Shown: positions 41,840 through 52,772, numbered from the stretch's first letter. The stretch: 64,000 nt of DNA from Acanthosoma haemorrhoidale (GCA_930367205.1 OV884011.1:142411937-142475936), one strand, 5' to 3'. Made by a program: numbers and translations. Notes: a model not told the origin generated them from the letters alone.

Positions 41840-42418
41840 TGGAGCGACCGCTAACTTCATAAGATAAATCACCCTATACTCTATTATATATATATATATA
41901 TATATTGTAAATTAATTTAAACAAATGTAAATAACATAAATAAGTCATTGTAAATAATAAAAAAGCGCAGCTGCAAGTTAATTAGTTAGGGACTGGGAGG
42001 GTTCGCCCTCTACCCAGAAGCAGGTAGCAACCAAGACCAGGGCTTGGTAGTACTGGGGTACTAGCAGCTCCTTGGGAGAAACCTCTCCTTCGAGGAAAAC
42101 GGTTGTCGTGGCCCTACGAATTTACCAAGTAGTGTCTCCCACGACAATCCAGTCTGCCTCTCTCCGGTTCACACTCGCCTTCCTACCCTTAGATACCGAG
42201 TGTGATTTGTGGTTATTCCAAGACCACACAAACTACCTACACTACCTACCCTATACCTCTACTCCTGAACATAGTGCATTTTTGGGGCACACGCCTTTCA
42301 AATATGGAGTTAGATAGTAAGACCGTCATGAAATGATTATCCAGGTCATAGCCTAATCAACCTTCATTTCGTCACCAGGGCTAGGGTAACTAGGCACCCC
42401 CCTCGTGACGACCCGACA
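41840..42418. mobile_element. Solo LTR (family X, copy 3), uninterrupted
   Basis: The 579-bp unit starts TGGAGCGACCGCTAAC and ends GACGACCCGACA. It matches the outer parts of the copy at 17464-20339 and, at its right end, the copy at 1-175. A TA tract sits at 41885-41905. Flanking pentamers (CTGGG and CCGAG) agree at only three of five positions, so any target duplication has decayed. No internal retroelement genes adjoin it. Confidence 0.8.
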
Positions 42419-43196
42419 CCGAGTAAACGATTGTTTCATTTAATACGATATAGTAGTTAATTTTGTTTTATACGGATTGTCCTGAACGGGAGGGGGGTCG
42501 TACTAGCTACAAGAAACATTAATAATCCAGAGCTAGTATTTATCCGAATCAAAGCAATATACTCATAGACCGTGTCATAGTCCACTATTTGCATGTATGA
42601 TAGACGTCCACTATTTGAGTACATAATTCCACTATGGGTGTATCGAATTCTACTATTTGTATCCGCCAACACAATAACCAGCCGTTGCCGACAAACAGTC
42701 TCGCGCATTGACCGGCACCCTTAATTTTCTCGTGCCAAATATATGCTTCGGGGGTTTATTAAAACTCCCATGGGACCCTCATTTTAGTTCGGTTCAAATC
42801 TCAATTTACCCAGCGGTGGTGTCCCTGTTAGTTATGGGATCAACCGGCTTGGGTCGAACCTCATTCCGGACTTCATCATTGCATTATTTTCGAACCTTTG
42901 TGCCCCCTCCCCTCGGTTAGACATTGTAGGCATGGTACCCGCCTAGTTCTGATTGATCCGCTACCACATTGTTGCTGGGATTAAAACTGTTTAGCCTGAT
43001 GAAGTTTTCAAAATAGCACCTTTCACGATTTATACACCTAATCTCATTATCCATTTACAACCAGAATTAATTATAACAAAATTATTTTTCCTCATGTTCA
43101 CAACTAGCGTAATTCTACAAAAATGTCTCAATACGTGGCAGACGAGATAGAATTGTACTTTACGCTTGAAGTTTTACATTGGAAGGAGGTCGGTGC
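42419..43196. other. Non-coding stretch, GC-richer in part
   Basis: 42440-42970 is GC-richer. It includes a small four-unit tandem motif (42581-42660) and, on the minus strand, an AATAAACCCCC word near 42760. No gene is recognised. The frames at 42457 (minus) and 42708 (plus) are not supported. Confidence 0.3.
42581..42660. repeat. Short tandem motif, four units
   Basis: TCCACTATTTG or a close variant begins at 42581, 42607, 42628 and 42649, with spacing of 26, 21 and 21 bases. Spacers differ, so only the core motif is conserved. Confidence 0.6.
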
Positions 43197-43517
43197 ATGA
43201 ATAAATTTGATTTACATTATTATTATTGTGTTAAAAAGAAAAATCAGGTATATAAAATATACAAGCTTCTTACATCTAAAAACATAGGAGACAATGACAA
43301 ATTGTGGAAAAAACCCTTAACTTTTCAAAAAACAAAAAAAAAAGGGGCTTTAAAGTATCTCCGATTGTTTGTTTTTATTTTTACATTAGTCCATGTTTTG
43401 CTTATTCAGGCATCTTCAGAGCCAAAAATAAAAAACATTGCATGCACGACAGCATATAGAATTGGTAACAATCCAAAGAATAAAACGGCAGACCAATGTA
43501 TGTATGATATTATATAA
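43197..43517 (+). CDS. Unidentified 106-codon open frame with one hydrophobic segment
   Basis: From ATG at 43197 the frame is open to TAA at 43515-43517. The first half is basic (KKKNQVYKIYKLL, KTKKKG). A hydrophobic stretch of about 20 residues follows (LRLFVFIFTLVHVLLIQ), then a short polar tail with two cysteines. AAGGAGGT lies seven bases before the ATG, resembling a bacterial ribosome-binding site, but the surroundings are eukaryotic and this is probably coincidence. By rough composition arithmetic one or two open frames this long are expected by chance in 64 kb of such DNA. No family is recognised. Confidence 0.15.
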   Translation: MNKFDLHYYYCVKKKNQVYKIYKLLTSKNIGDNDKLWKKPLTFQKTKKKGALKYLRLFVFIFTLVHVLLIQASSEPKIKNIACTTAYRIGNNPKNKTADQCMYDII

Positions 43518-44498
43518 ATTAGGAGGATGATGATTTGAATTCATTATAGTCCTCAAGATGCCTGAATAGACAAAATGTCGACTGACGTAAAAATAAAAAC
43601 AGACAATTAAAAGCCTAGTTTGAAAAAAATGTGTTCAAGCACGCGATGTTCTTTTAAAAACATTTAGTCAAAAATAATTCTAAAGATGAAAGATATGTTA
43701 GAGTCTAAAAATGGCAATAAATATAAAGGGATAGTTGGAGAAAATTATCTTTTAGTCCATTACAAAAAGTACTGAATCATTTATTTGTCAAGGGGTTGCT
43801 TTTATTCAATGCATTTTCAGGTCATCAGATGAAATCTACATGGAAGTATACCTTTATCTAGGAAGAGCGATAGACTGACAATGAAAACGGTTTTCTCTTT
43901 TGAAAAATACCAACAAACGCCTAAATAATTGACCTCAGTTTCAGGGCGGAAATGAAGTTTTTTCGTCAAAAAAAAATAACCTGTATAATATGTTAAACAA
44001 ATCGAAAAAAAGATATTATGGGCACCTGTGATTTGATTTAAGCACAAAAAATATATTCACTCAAACATTGATAGTAAAAAATAATGAGCTTTATATCAGA
44101 TTATTTTTTCTTTTAATGTGTATATAACTATATAAATTTATGAACGAAACAAATCTCGTAGAAAATCTTGTTTCTTGAAACTCCTTCAATAATGATTGTA
44201 AATAACGTAAATTGATTTTTTTTATCACAAATTTCCCATTTTTTAGGGCTTTCTCAACAAATTCAAATACTTGTATATCTGTAATATTAGGGTAAAAGGT
44301 ACTTATCCCCTTTCACCCTATCACCGTAGTAAAGTGATTTTGGTTTAGTAGATAGCGTTATGTTTGTTTCGTTATACTTTTGTCAATGTTAGAATTTTTC
44401 GTTCTTTTGAGATTTGGTAGTCGATACCTTTAGGTAGTTATAGAAGGAAATTCCAAGTAATTGTGTTAACAACTGTCAGTTTACGATCAGTTTTAACA
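43518..44498. other. AT-rich non-coding stretch
   Basis: No exon is recognised. The final 150 bp may be the 5' end of the mariner copy, but its terminal repeat was not identified. Confidence 0.4.
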
Positions 44499-44870
44499 TG
44501 GAGTGCAAAAAATAAGCGTTTTTGACACATTTTACTTTTTTATTTTCATAACGGCAAGAAAGTGGTTGAAGCTCAAAAAGAGATATGTTCATGGCGTTGA
44601 TTGTTTAACAGAACTCACTTGTCAGGATTGGTTTAAAAAATTTCGTTCTGGAGATTTTTCACTGAATGATGACCAACGTTTTGTTCGACCTTCTGAAGTT
44701 GATAATGACAAAATGAAAACTAAAATTGAATATAATGGTCATATAACTGTGCGAGAGATTGTAAAACAGTTAAATATATCATACACAACAATTTAAAATC
44801 ATATAAGACGTCCTAGACTTGTTAAGAAGCTCGATATTTGGGTTCCGCATGCGAGGCCTCACATCATTAT
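44499..44870 (+). pseudogene. Mariner transposase, N-terminal fragment
   Basis: From ATG at 44499 the sequence encodes the helix-turn-helix region of a mariner transposase. It reads DWFKKFRSGDFSLNDD, then RPSEVDNDKMK, then TVREIVKQLNISYTTI, and after a TAA stop (about 44794) continues RPRLVKKLDIWVPH. The family normally has about 345 residues with a catalytic DDD triad in the C-terminal half. Here the sequence is lost after the WVPH block, so there is no catalytic domain. There is also an early TAA at codon 6 (44514-44516), after MECKK. The protein would bind the element's terminal repeats and excise it. This copy is dead. It does not obviously match the MITE at 24187, whose source mariner is unknown. 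Confidence 0.88.
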
Positions 44871-45289
44871 TTCTTTACTCACACAAATTATTTTCTTGTC
44901 AACCTATTAACTTTATGAAAAAAACACTTAAAGTAGAATAGAATGGAGTTAAATTTTAAATTTCTGTTCGTCTTACCGAACTGCCCTTAACCATGAAGAA
45001 AAATCAAAACAAATTTTGATGGCTCCTGAGAGGCGAGCAAGATTTCAGGGCTATGATTTCTTTCATACATCCCCTTTTTGTATTTTTAACTGACGCCAAA
45101 TCATATCTAAGATCATCCTTTTCATATAACTAAACACACAAGCAAACTAAACATATAATATGTTGTTATTCAACTAAAAGTTTAAAAGAAGGTTACGCGG
45201 TGGTTATAGCATAAAGTATGCAAGAGGTTATGTTGGTAACCTCACACGTATTAGCTTGAATGTGGCTTTACGATTTCAGAACAATTAAA

Positions 45290-45740
45290 TCATTTCAACT
45301 ATCTTAGACCGTCAAGGGAGACTTGCCAACAGGCGGACGGTCTTGGACTTACGACTAATTGTACATAACTGACGAAAGCTGAGATATTGTTAATTACGGC
45401 CTCCCTTGGCCACTAATTAGGGCCTGACAAACAAACCCTTACCGAGCTAAACAATCTAATGATACGGACAACTGTTGGTTAGGAGCGCAGTGCGATTATT
45501 AATAGTTGGCGGCAGCGGGAGAAGATTCTCCCGTTTAATAACCTCTCCTCATTACTAGGCAATTTGGGCGGCGTGTCCAGACCGTTGAGTAATGTGTTGA
45601 CTAAGGGCTATGCTAATTGTGGCCAGGGCTTAGGGCGCCTCATATCGCCAGAGGCCCTTAATGTCTTGAGGAGCTTAGGGCCACCTCGTTACCGTAACTT
45701 TATCTCACTATATCAGTAGGGATTAGATTCTTCAATTGTT
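45290..45740. other. GC-richer island with hairpins, unidentified
   Basis: The segment is less AT-rich than its flanks and non-coding. An 8-bp inverted pair (AGACCGTC at 45306-45313 and GACGGTCT at 45336-45343) and the perfect CGGGAGAA-GA-TTCTCCCG hairpin at 45516-45533 suggest a structured or repeat-derived unit. No termini were found. Confidence 0.35.
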
Positions 45741-45976
45741 GTCGGGGGTGTGGGAGGGCATAAAAAGTAAATTGGAAGGAAAAAAAATGACACCTAAGGG
45801 CTAACATGCAAATTTCAATTAGAATAGATGAGCTCAATCAGCAGGGAGAAAACTGTTGAAAATTGATCACCAATATACTTTTATCATAAAAATAAAACTT
45901 TTTGTCTAGTCTCAGAATACATAAATTTGGATTTTTATACACTACTCGGGAATTTAAAAAAAATTACCTGCTAAAT

Positions 45977-46001
45977 TTAATGAACTAGTTTAGTTCATTA
46001 A
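45977..46001. repeat. Perfect 11-bp hairpin
   Basis: TTAATGAACTA and TAGTTCATTAA are perfect complements around the three-base loop GTT. No associated element is recognised. Confidence 0.8.
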
Positions 46002-46821
46002 CAAGGGCACTGGTAAGCAGATAGATAAACACTAGTAAGCCAATATAGGTCTACCAGAATGTTGCCTCTTTACTTAAAATTTGTAAAAGAAAAACCATTC
46101 ATATTTAAGCAGAGTGAAAGAATCAATAATAAAAATAACAAGCAGGAAATAGCAGTAATATACAAAAATGATTATTTTTGTTGATTTTTTTTAATAACAA
46201 ATTGTTTTAACGTCTTATCTATTCTTATATTATCTATTACAGACATATATGGATGGCATGTCGAAAAGTTTTATCACTTTTACTATATTCTCAAAAATTA
46301 CCAGAAATCTAATGAGCACCAATATGTTATTAAATGCAAAATAAAACAAAATTCAAATGGCATTGTTTCCTATATTTATTTTAATGATTTATTTGCTTTA
46401 TTTATAACATCATGAAACTTCAATGGAAAGAAATAGTTTTATTATAAGATCTTTTTTTGAAAAACTACTATTTGCAGGCTAAATTATTAATTTTGATATA
46501 AGAATTTATTCACACACAATAAAAAATTAATGAGTAATTTTAAATGTTTGATTCAATTTAATAGCAGGATGTGATAAATACATACAACTCGGTTTGTGAC
46601 ATAAATTAACGATATATCATTGATTAGCAATTAAATTTTTGAAACTCAGTTTAGCTTTAGAAAATTATCAACAGAAGAATTTAGTATTACTTAAACATTA
46701 GAACAATCAGCTTTTGACTGTATTACTAGTGTTTTAGTCTAAATCATACAACTCGCAATCGGAACGGGACTCCGGAGTTCATTCAAACTCAAATAATAAT
46801 ATGTAAAGTTCCTGAACAGAT

Positions 46822-46859
46822 TTAGGTAAGCTTAATGGATTTTAAGAAAACTTACCTAA
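46822..46859 (-). promoter_or_regulatory. RNA hairpin covering the 5' splice site of the Ig exon
   Basis: In the minus-strand transcript TTAGGTAAG pairs perfectly with CTTACCTAA 20 bases downstream. The first word contains the exon end and the GTAAG donor. Inside the loop CTTAA pairs with TTAAG around AATCCA, leaving a four-U bulge. The exon/intron junction lies between 46856 and 46855, within the outer 9-bp stem. Sequestering a donor in a stem is a known way to lower exon inclusion. That it does so here is inference. Confidence 0.55.
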
Positions 46860-46960
46860 GTTCTCGACTTCACATGGCAGGACCAGCGTGTCTCCAATAA
46901 CAACTCTATAATTCTGTCCCCTCGTCACGAATCGAGGCAGGTTGGATACCATGGTGTTCC
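46856..46960 (-). CDS. Coding exon: first half of an Ig domain, klingon/lachesin-like adhesion protein
   Basis: The 105-bp minus-strand exon follows a 3' splice site (TATATATGTTAACAG, ending at 46961) and ends at a consensus donor (CTTAG then GTAAGT). It is phase 1 at both ends, as is common for Ig-domain exons. The 34 complete codons include LPRFVTRGQNYRVV and GDTLVLPCEVENL. The first is the N-terminal edge strand. The second holds the B-strand cysteine of an I/V-set domain with its LPCEV context. The spacing and the ENLG end resemble the first Ig domain of klingon-type, GPI-anchored or secreted neural adhesion proteins of insects (from memory of the family, not a search). The partner cysteine (Y-x-C) and the WxR core must lie in the next exon, toward lower coordinates or outside the window. 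It was not recognised here. The Ig call is firm, the paralogue is not. Confidence 0.75.
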
Positions 46961-47302
46961 CTGTTAACATATATAAAATAAATACACTTATTATTACATT
47001 ACATTTAATAGATTTAATTTATTACATCCTTATACAATATAGTAAGAGTAGTAGAGACCAATGTTTTAGCATTGTGCCATGTTGAAACCAAAGCTTCTAA
47101 CCATCCTTCAGACATGTGAATGAGTATGTTTTCAAAACAGGCAGCGTACTAGCGAGAAGGCAACTATATACACTTACATGAATGTAACATTTACTCTCCA
47201 AGATAATTGCAGGTTTCCAGAACTCGTGGTTGGACAGTACTCAAATTCAAAGTAGGAAATAAAGTATAGGAAAGTTACTTCTATTTCAGTTTAGTAACGA
47301 CC
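46961..47302. other. Non-coding stretch upstream of the Ig exon
   Basis: On the minus strand this is the 3' end of the upstream intron. No further exon is recognised. Confidence 0.4.
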
Positions 47303-48243
47303 AATATTGTGATAAAGTTCTTCAATTCTTATTGGGCAATAAGTAATTGTAACCGATGTTCCTATTCATACAGTATTTCATACAGTATTCATACATCCCG
47401 GATATATTCCAAATCCATATGGTTATCACCTCCTTCGCATGCGAAAGAATCGGTAGAGGCCGATCAAGAGCGCGAGATCAACAGACGCTCAGGGTATGAT
47501 TGGAGAAAATGGACATTGTCTCGTATTTATAGCAGGTCTTAAGGCCACTCCCGCTTAAGTCTCCGAAGAGGTTTTAGGGGTGTGTGGCCCAGTCATTAGA
47601 CTGTGCTAGGGGAGTAGGGTGGTTGGATTGGTTTTGATGGAATATCATAAATCTGGAAGGGATATTTCAAGAATGTAGGGTGTTTTAAGATCGTTATGAA
47701 GGGTTTTGTTGCTGTAATAAGGATCATTTACTATTGTTTCAGGACTTTTGATTGAAAGGATTAGATACGCTTAGTGTTCGACTTTTTTGCTGTCCCCCGT
47801 AGCTCTATTCCGCGTGTCCAGATTGGCTTTAGTATAACATTGTAAATTAGTAATTTATTTTCTATTGAGAGATGGGATGTCCCTCGAAGTAATCTGTACA
47901 GTTGTTCAAAGCGTCTAAAGTCTTTTTACCCTCGTGTGAGGGTTCCGCGTCAGCCCTACGTCGAGGTAGAAACATAAATACCGTACTCTCGGATACAGGA
48001 AGAGGGATAGACTGAAAAAAAATAATTTGGTAAGGACTTGCGGCAGAGAGTAAAGGCATATTTTGCTTCATTGATCCCTCATTGGTAGCACCAATACTCG
48101 ATCTTATCAATGTGTTTTTGAAGATTATGAGGTGCTATGACTAGGTGTACTGCGGTGTCATCTGCAAATGTTTCCAAAAAGGTATTGGGAGTAAAAAAGA
48201 CATCAGCGGTGCATCGGCTATAGAGGATGGCGCCCATGACACT
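47303..48243 (-). mobile_element. LINE family A, copy A7, containing the RT active-site region
   Basis: On the minus strand this copy starts near GPILY (complement of 48235), with readable TFADDTAV around 48160-48190, then NLQKHIDKIEYWC. It continues through the ORF2 C-terminus to a partly deleted 3' UTR and the family end at about 47303. Several frameshifts and stops are present. It reaches further 5' than any copy except A11. The open frames at 47309-47542 (plus) and 47862-48110 (minus) lie within it. Confidence 0.88.
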
Positions 48244-50007
48244 AACTTATGTTTATGAAAGTAGCTACTATTAATTACCTGTTAATTACTTGTAATTTAC
48301 TGTAAATTTAGGAAATCGTGACAAAGACCATCCCCAACTTGATGTAACATGATATTATCATACATTAGTTGAGCTAACTACTATACCAAGAGCACTATTA
48401 ATAATAGTTTTGTATTTATCATAATCGTAGGAAGGTTATATGGGTACGGTTGTATCTATGTAATTGCTATTAAAGAATTGACCATAGAACATTTTTCCGT
48501 AATAACGAATAAAAAAAAAATTTATTTATTTGCAAGGTGTAAGGTTAAATATGAAAAATTACCAGCGATACATGATGAAAAAGTGCAATGAACAAATATC
48601 AACAATACGGCCTGGATAGTAATAACCTAACTTTATGTTAGCAGGCGTTGCGACTCAAGATATAGGCTTCATATAAGGACCACAAGTTTTACAGGGCTGT
48701 AAATAAAACACGTAGCAGTAAAAGAAAATTAGGCGAGGAAAACTGCATTTTGGTTGAACTAAATCAATCGAAGGAAAATAAATATATATAACGATAAAAA
48801 GAAATAGAGGCAGTTACCAGAGAGTGCATCACTGCTTGAGAATTAAAAAAAAAAAAAATAACCTCTAATAAAACAGTCAGAGGAAATTTAAGATCACTCT
48901 GCTTTTTGTTTAAAAAATTTGTATTATGATTACAATTTGTATTAATTTATAGTACTTGGATGAAAGCTGGTTATTTTGCGTTATTCTAATAGCTTTGTAA
49001 CCTAAAACGCATATAAATACCAGATCTCCAAACTGTTCTGATATTTGTGCAAAAAAAAACAAAAAAATAACATTTATCCTCAAGAGTAAATGATGTGCTC
49101 TTTATATGAATTAATTATACAAATATTATTATACCACTGAGTCATAAATCAAATTTTGGATATAATAAAATGTATACTTTCACACTAGGACCTTAACTCT
49201 GATCATAGGAATAAGCAAACCCGTCACGCTACTTAATTATGAACATCTATTTATTGAGTATCCTAGGAATAAAATTCTACATGGACGTTTATAAGCCTAT
49301 AACGCACAATATATAACTTTTAATTTTAATTTTTAATTTTGAAATGGAATAAAAAATATCTAATAGCTACTAATTAAAATTTACTAAACAAACTCACTCA
49401 AACCAGAAAATTAATAACTCCGATGATAAAAACTCAATAGCTGGTATGAAACACTGTTGTTTTAAATATTACAGAGGCAAAATTCAAAAACTTTTCTTAT
49501 TAAGTAGGTATTCCAGGTATGCAAAGTTTCTTTACCAGGTGTTGCCTGGAAATGATGTTTTTTCCCCTGTTGAAAGTGTTCATTTTAGGTAAAGAGAAAA
49601 ACTTGCTTTAAGGGCATCTAGAAAACGTCGATAGTTCAACTAAGTTTAATATGATGACTTTACATTAAAAAGTTATTATTAAAGTTTTATGTAGGTAATT
49701 TATTCTGATTAGTTACATTGAATTGTTTGGCGTATTATTGCACCTGTCTACCTGAGTACAACAGTACTCTAGATCACTTTTAATCCCTGGAAACATTGCA
49801 AATGTTTTTTTAAAAGCCGACAATGATGCAAATATTGTAATTTTTTTATTATATATAACATAATTATATGTATTGAATGTGAAAGGAGTGATAATTATTA
49901 AATATGTACAGTTTTAAGAAGATCAAGGAAAACCATTAACATAATATTTTGTATCTTTAATATTTATTTATTTTATTTATGCACATGGAAACGGTTGCCA
50001 TTATGAG
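48244..50007. other. AT-rich non-coding stretch
   Basis: No exon or repeat is recognised. Confidence 0.45.
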
Positions 50008-50250
50008 TTTAATGCATGATGAAAACATGAATGCATGATAAAAACATGAATGAATGATGGAAAGAAAGTTTACACTTTTGAAATATGTGTATTAGTACCT
50101 TAGTTATCTGTAAGGTTTCTTTTGTTACTTTTAAAGAAAATAGACTTTCCAAGAGGCATTTTTGTGTTCAATTTGTAAACTGAAACATTTTTCAACCTAA
50201 TTGTGCAAGAAAAGGTACTAAAAAACTTATTATTACTTTTGAAAAGTTAC
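50008..50250. repeat. Long inverted repeat, left arm
   Basis: This arm is complementary to 51181-51426. Shared words on the arm strand are GATGAAAACATGAATG, GAATGATGGAAAGAAAG, ACACTTTTGAAATATGT, TTTTGTTACTTTTAAAG, GGCATTTTTGTGTTCAATTT and ACCTAATTGTGCA. Weaker similarity may continue to about 50290. An internal 18-20 bp duplication (CATGAATGCATGAT) is private to this arm. Confidence 0.88.
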
Positions 50251-50493
50251 GTCAACGATTTTTATGATGATTTTTTCATAAAACTACCGATGTTGTGTAC
50301 CCTTCTTCACAAGACTAATAGTGTACAGTGTTCAAAATATCTAAAATCAAATAAGCAAGCTTACACGCCTTGTTGAATATTGTTAATTTTATATGAGAGA
50401 TTCAAGTGAATTATGTCACATTGATTTAATAATAATCTTTAGTAAAAGGCGAAACATTTATTCGCTTTGAAAGGGGACCAGAGTTAATTAATT

Positions 50494-50541
50494 AAATTAT
50501 CTGTATTAAAAGGCAGATTGTAATTATTGCACAATAAAGTT
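50494..50541 (+). mobile_element. LINE family A, copy A8, 3'-terminal fragment
   Basis: Only the terminal words survive: AAAGGCAGATTGTAATTAT and GCACAATAAAG. Confidence 0.7.
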
Positions 50542-50786
50542 GAATGATGAATGATTTAATAATATCGTTAAAATAAAATCTCACCTCAGACCTAGAATAG
50601 GACCCAAAGTGATCCAATAGAATTAAAAGCTTTTCGGAAGTATCGTTCCATTTAAGGCGATATTTACCTGAAATCAATTATTTTTGTTACAAGTACGCAC
50701 TTTAAAGAACAAAAACACAAGAGGGATGAACAAAGACAAAAATAATTAAAACGCCCAAATAAGTCAAAGAGTACCGGCCCCTAATC

Positions 50787-50821
<35 letters not shown>

Positions 50822-50839
50822 TACAGACCAACCCTTTGG

Positions 50840-51002
50840 CCGATATGATTGGCTCAGTGCTAGCCAATTACAAGCAGCCCCGCGGGACCACTTGACCGGT
50901 GATTGCCTCGCCCTGGACAACTGTATATATCATCCCTTGGATATCCAGGAGAGTGATTAAACCTTATCCAGAATTACACGGGAATCCTTTCATTCTGTGC
51001 AG
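50840..51002 (+). promoter_or_regulatory. Candidate TATA promoter and non-coding first exon
   Basis: Opposed CCAAT boxes form a 7-bp inverted pair (ATTGGCT at 50848-50854 and AGCCAAT at 50862-50868). A GC-rich CCCCGCGGGACC word follows, then TATATAT at 50924-50930. About 70 bases downstream CAG (51000-51002) is followed by GTGAGA, a good 5' splice site. The layout suits a first exon starting near 50954. It could instead be a transposon promoter, since it lies in the loop of a long inverted repeat. No downstream exon is recognised. Confidence 0.3.
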
Positions 51003-51180
51003 GTGAGAGAATCAATATCTTTTGATAGGCTTATGGATTTGTGATATGGGGCATTGATAATCCCGCAATTTCATCTATACGCATTATCTAACTGACCGAT
51101 ATATGGTAGCATTCTTTAAAAAACAAATAGGTACTTCATAAACATTAATTTTGCAAAGTAGCAGTTGAAGCTGCACTTAG

Positions 51181-51426
51181 AAGACTTGACTTCAAAAATA
51201 ATAATAAATTTTTTAATACCTGCCATTTAGGTAGCCTACCTGCACAATTAGGTAGGAAAATGTTTCGGTTTACAAATTGAACACAAAAATGCCTTTTGAA
51301 AAGTATTTGCTTTAAAAGTAACAAAAGAACCTATCTGTAACCTAAGGTACTAATATACATATTTCAAAAGTGTGATCTTAAAACTTTCTTTCCATCATTC
51401 ATTCATGTTTTCATCATGGATTAACA
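51181..51426. repeat. Long inverted repeat, right arm
   Basis: Complement of 50008-50250, with scattered substitutions and small indels. A CTACCT/AGGTAGGCTACCT segment near 51225-51245 is extra in this arm. Confidence 0.88.
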
Positions 51427-52712
51427 TGTTTTCACCTATTTAACCAGCCACAAATAACAGCGGAGCCATAAAATATAGCTCTACTTCCATGCAGGTTCTG
51501 TATGGTTGTCTATCGGTAAGTATTATGTTTGTTGTTACGATTGCGGCTGTAAAGTTTATTCAATATACGTGCAATTGTAAATTGTTATTCCACAACACGT
51601 GGGAATATGCTTCTCAGTTTTTGGTTTAATGAAATGACGAAAAGCGTGAAAAAATGCTAATTCGCAAACGTTCTCGATTCCACAAGCCGTGCTGAGATGG
51701 TATCTATAATTTAAACCATAATAAAGTTTTGATTTCCCCTTAGATTAAGGACAACGTAAAGACAGCAATACAAAGAAAACTTAAAAGACTTAAACAAAAT
51801 TTATTCTATAAAAAGGTCACAGAGTTCGGACTCCTTAGGAGTCCAATTTGAGAAATACGGTGGGCCTGAGGGACGCTGAGAGGGCGCTGGTGCAACGAGT
51901 CGACCCCTTAAAGAACTCAAATTATTTTCACTTATTAGTTCACCATAAGGTCGGAGTGAGGGAGTCTTTGAAGAAAAAATACTTCAAAGCCTCGAATAAG
52001 CTGAATTCATGGAGCGGGTGGTGTGGGGGTTATTAAAATCGAAAAACGTTTAGAAAGAAACACACTGGGAGGAGCTGTTAGTAGCCGAGTTTCTTTATTA
52101 TTTTTCCATTTCCTCTCGGTTCTAAATGGCTTGGAGCTGGCCAAATCTTCTCCTTTACGGCTTCATAAATGCAATATTAAGATGATTCATTGAAATTAAC
52201 TTCAATTTTTTTTATTGCAACGCTATAAAAAAAAAACTGCTCTTAAACGACTTTCTCATTTTAGCTATTCAACTTTAGGTAAGATGATAAACATTTTAAG
52301 CTGTCAGTTAAATTACTGCCCAAGTGACGAGTATACCGGTACCTGACAGTAGTGTCGTTTTTATGTCATGTGTTGCACTATACATGTCTAGTAAAGGTGT
52401 ACCAAAAGGTAGGTGGTGTTTAAAGTAAACAAAAAAACAAATAACGAATATATAGTAAAATTTCCTGTGACACGTTTTAATGTTTCGAAAACCTTTCAAC
52501 TCAACGGAAATTCCAGACATTTTAGATGTCAAGATAGAATTTCAGCCAGATCAAATAACTCATTCATAACCTGTGACCTTAAATACCTATTTTCGTTACT
52601 TTAAGGCTTTGTAAAATGCATTTTCAAATCGACCTCAAGAAACAGTGGTCAAACTCAAGAAGTAGGTCACGCGGTCGCAAAAGTTTTGACAGGTCGCTGA
52701 ATAAAAGCAACA
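51427..52712. other. AT-rich non-coding stretch
   Basis: The open frame at 51848-52036 (plus) and overlapping frames at 52308-52604 lack domains or splice support. Confidence 0.35.
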
Positions 52713-52772
52713 GTCACAAATAAGTATTTACTTTACTTTAGGCAGATTGTAATTTTATCTTAATAAAATTGA
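52713..52772 (+). mobile_element. LINE family A, copy A9, 3'-terminal fragment
   Basis: GGCAGATTGTAATTTTATC and TTAATAAAATTG mark the family end. Only about 60 bp remain. Confidence 0.75.

Larger units (their letters stand above)
44871..46821. other. Non-coding stretch
   Basis: It contains the GC-richer island at 45290-45740 and two perfect hairpins (45516-45533 and 45977-46001). The rest is AT-rich, consistent with intron of the minus-strand Ig gene. Confidence 0.4.
50251..51180. other. Loop of the long inverted repeat
   Basis: About 930 bp separate the arms. It holds the LINE A 3' end (50494-50541), a (TA)n tract (50790-50818), the promoter-like module (50840-51002) and otherwise AT-rich DNA. 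No transposase-like frame is present. The minus frame at 50702-50920 crosses the TA tract and is accidental. Confidence 0.6.

Noticed and set aside
50819..51001. TG...CA unit as a solo LTR
   Set aside because: No matching target-site duplication at the two ends, and no partner copy in the window.
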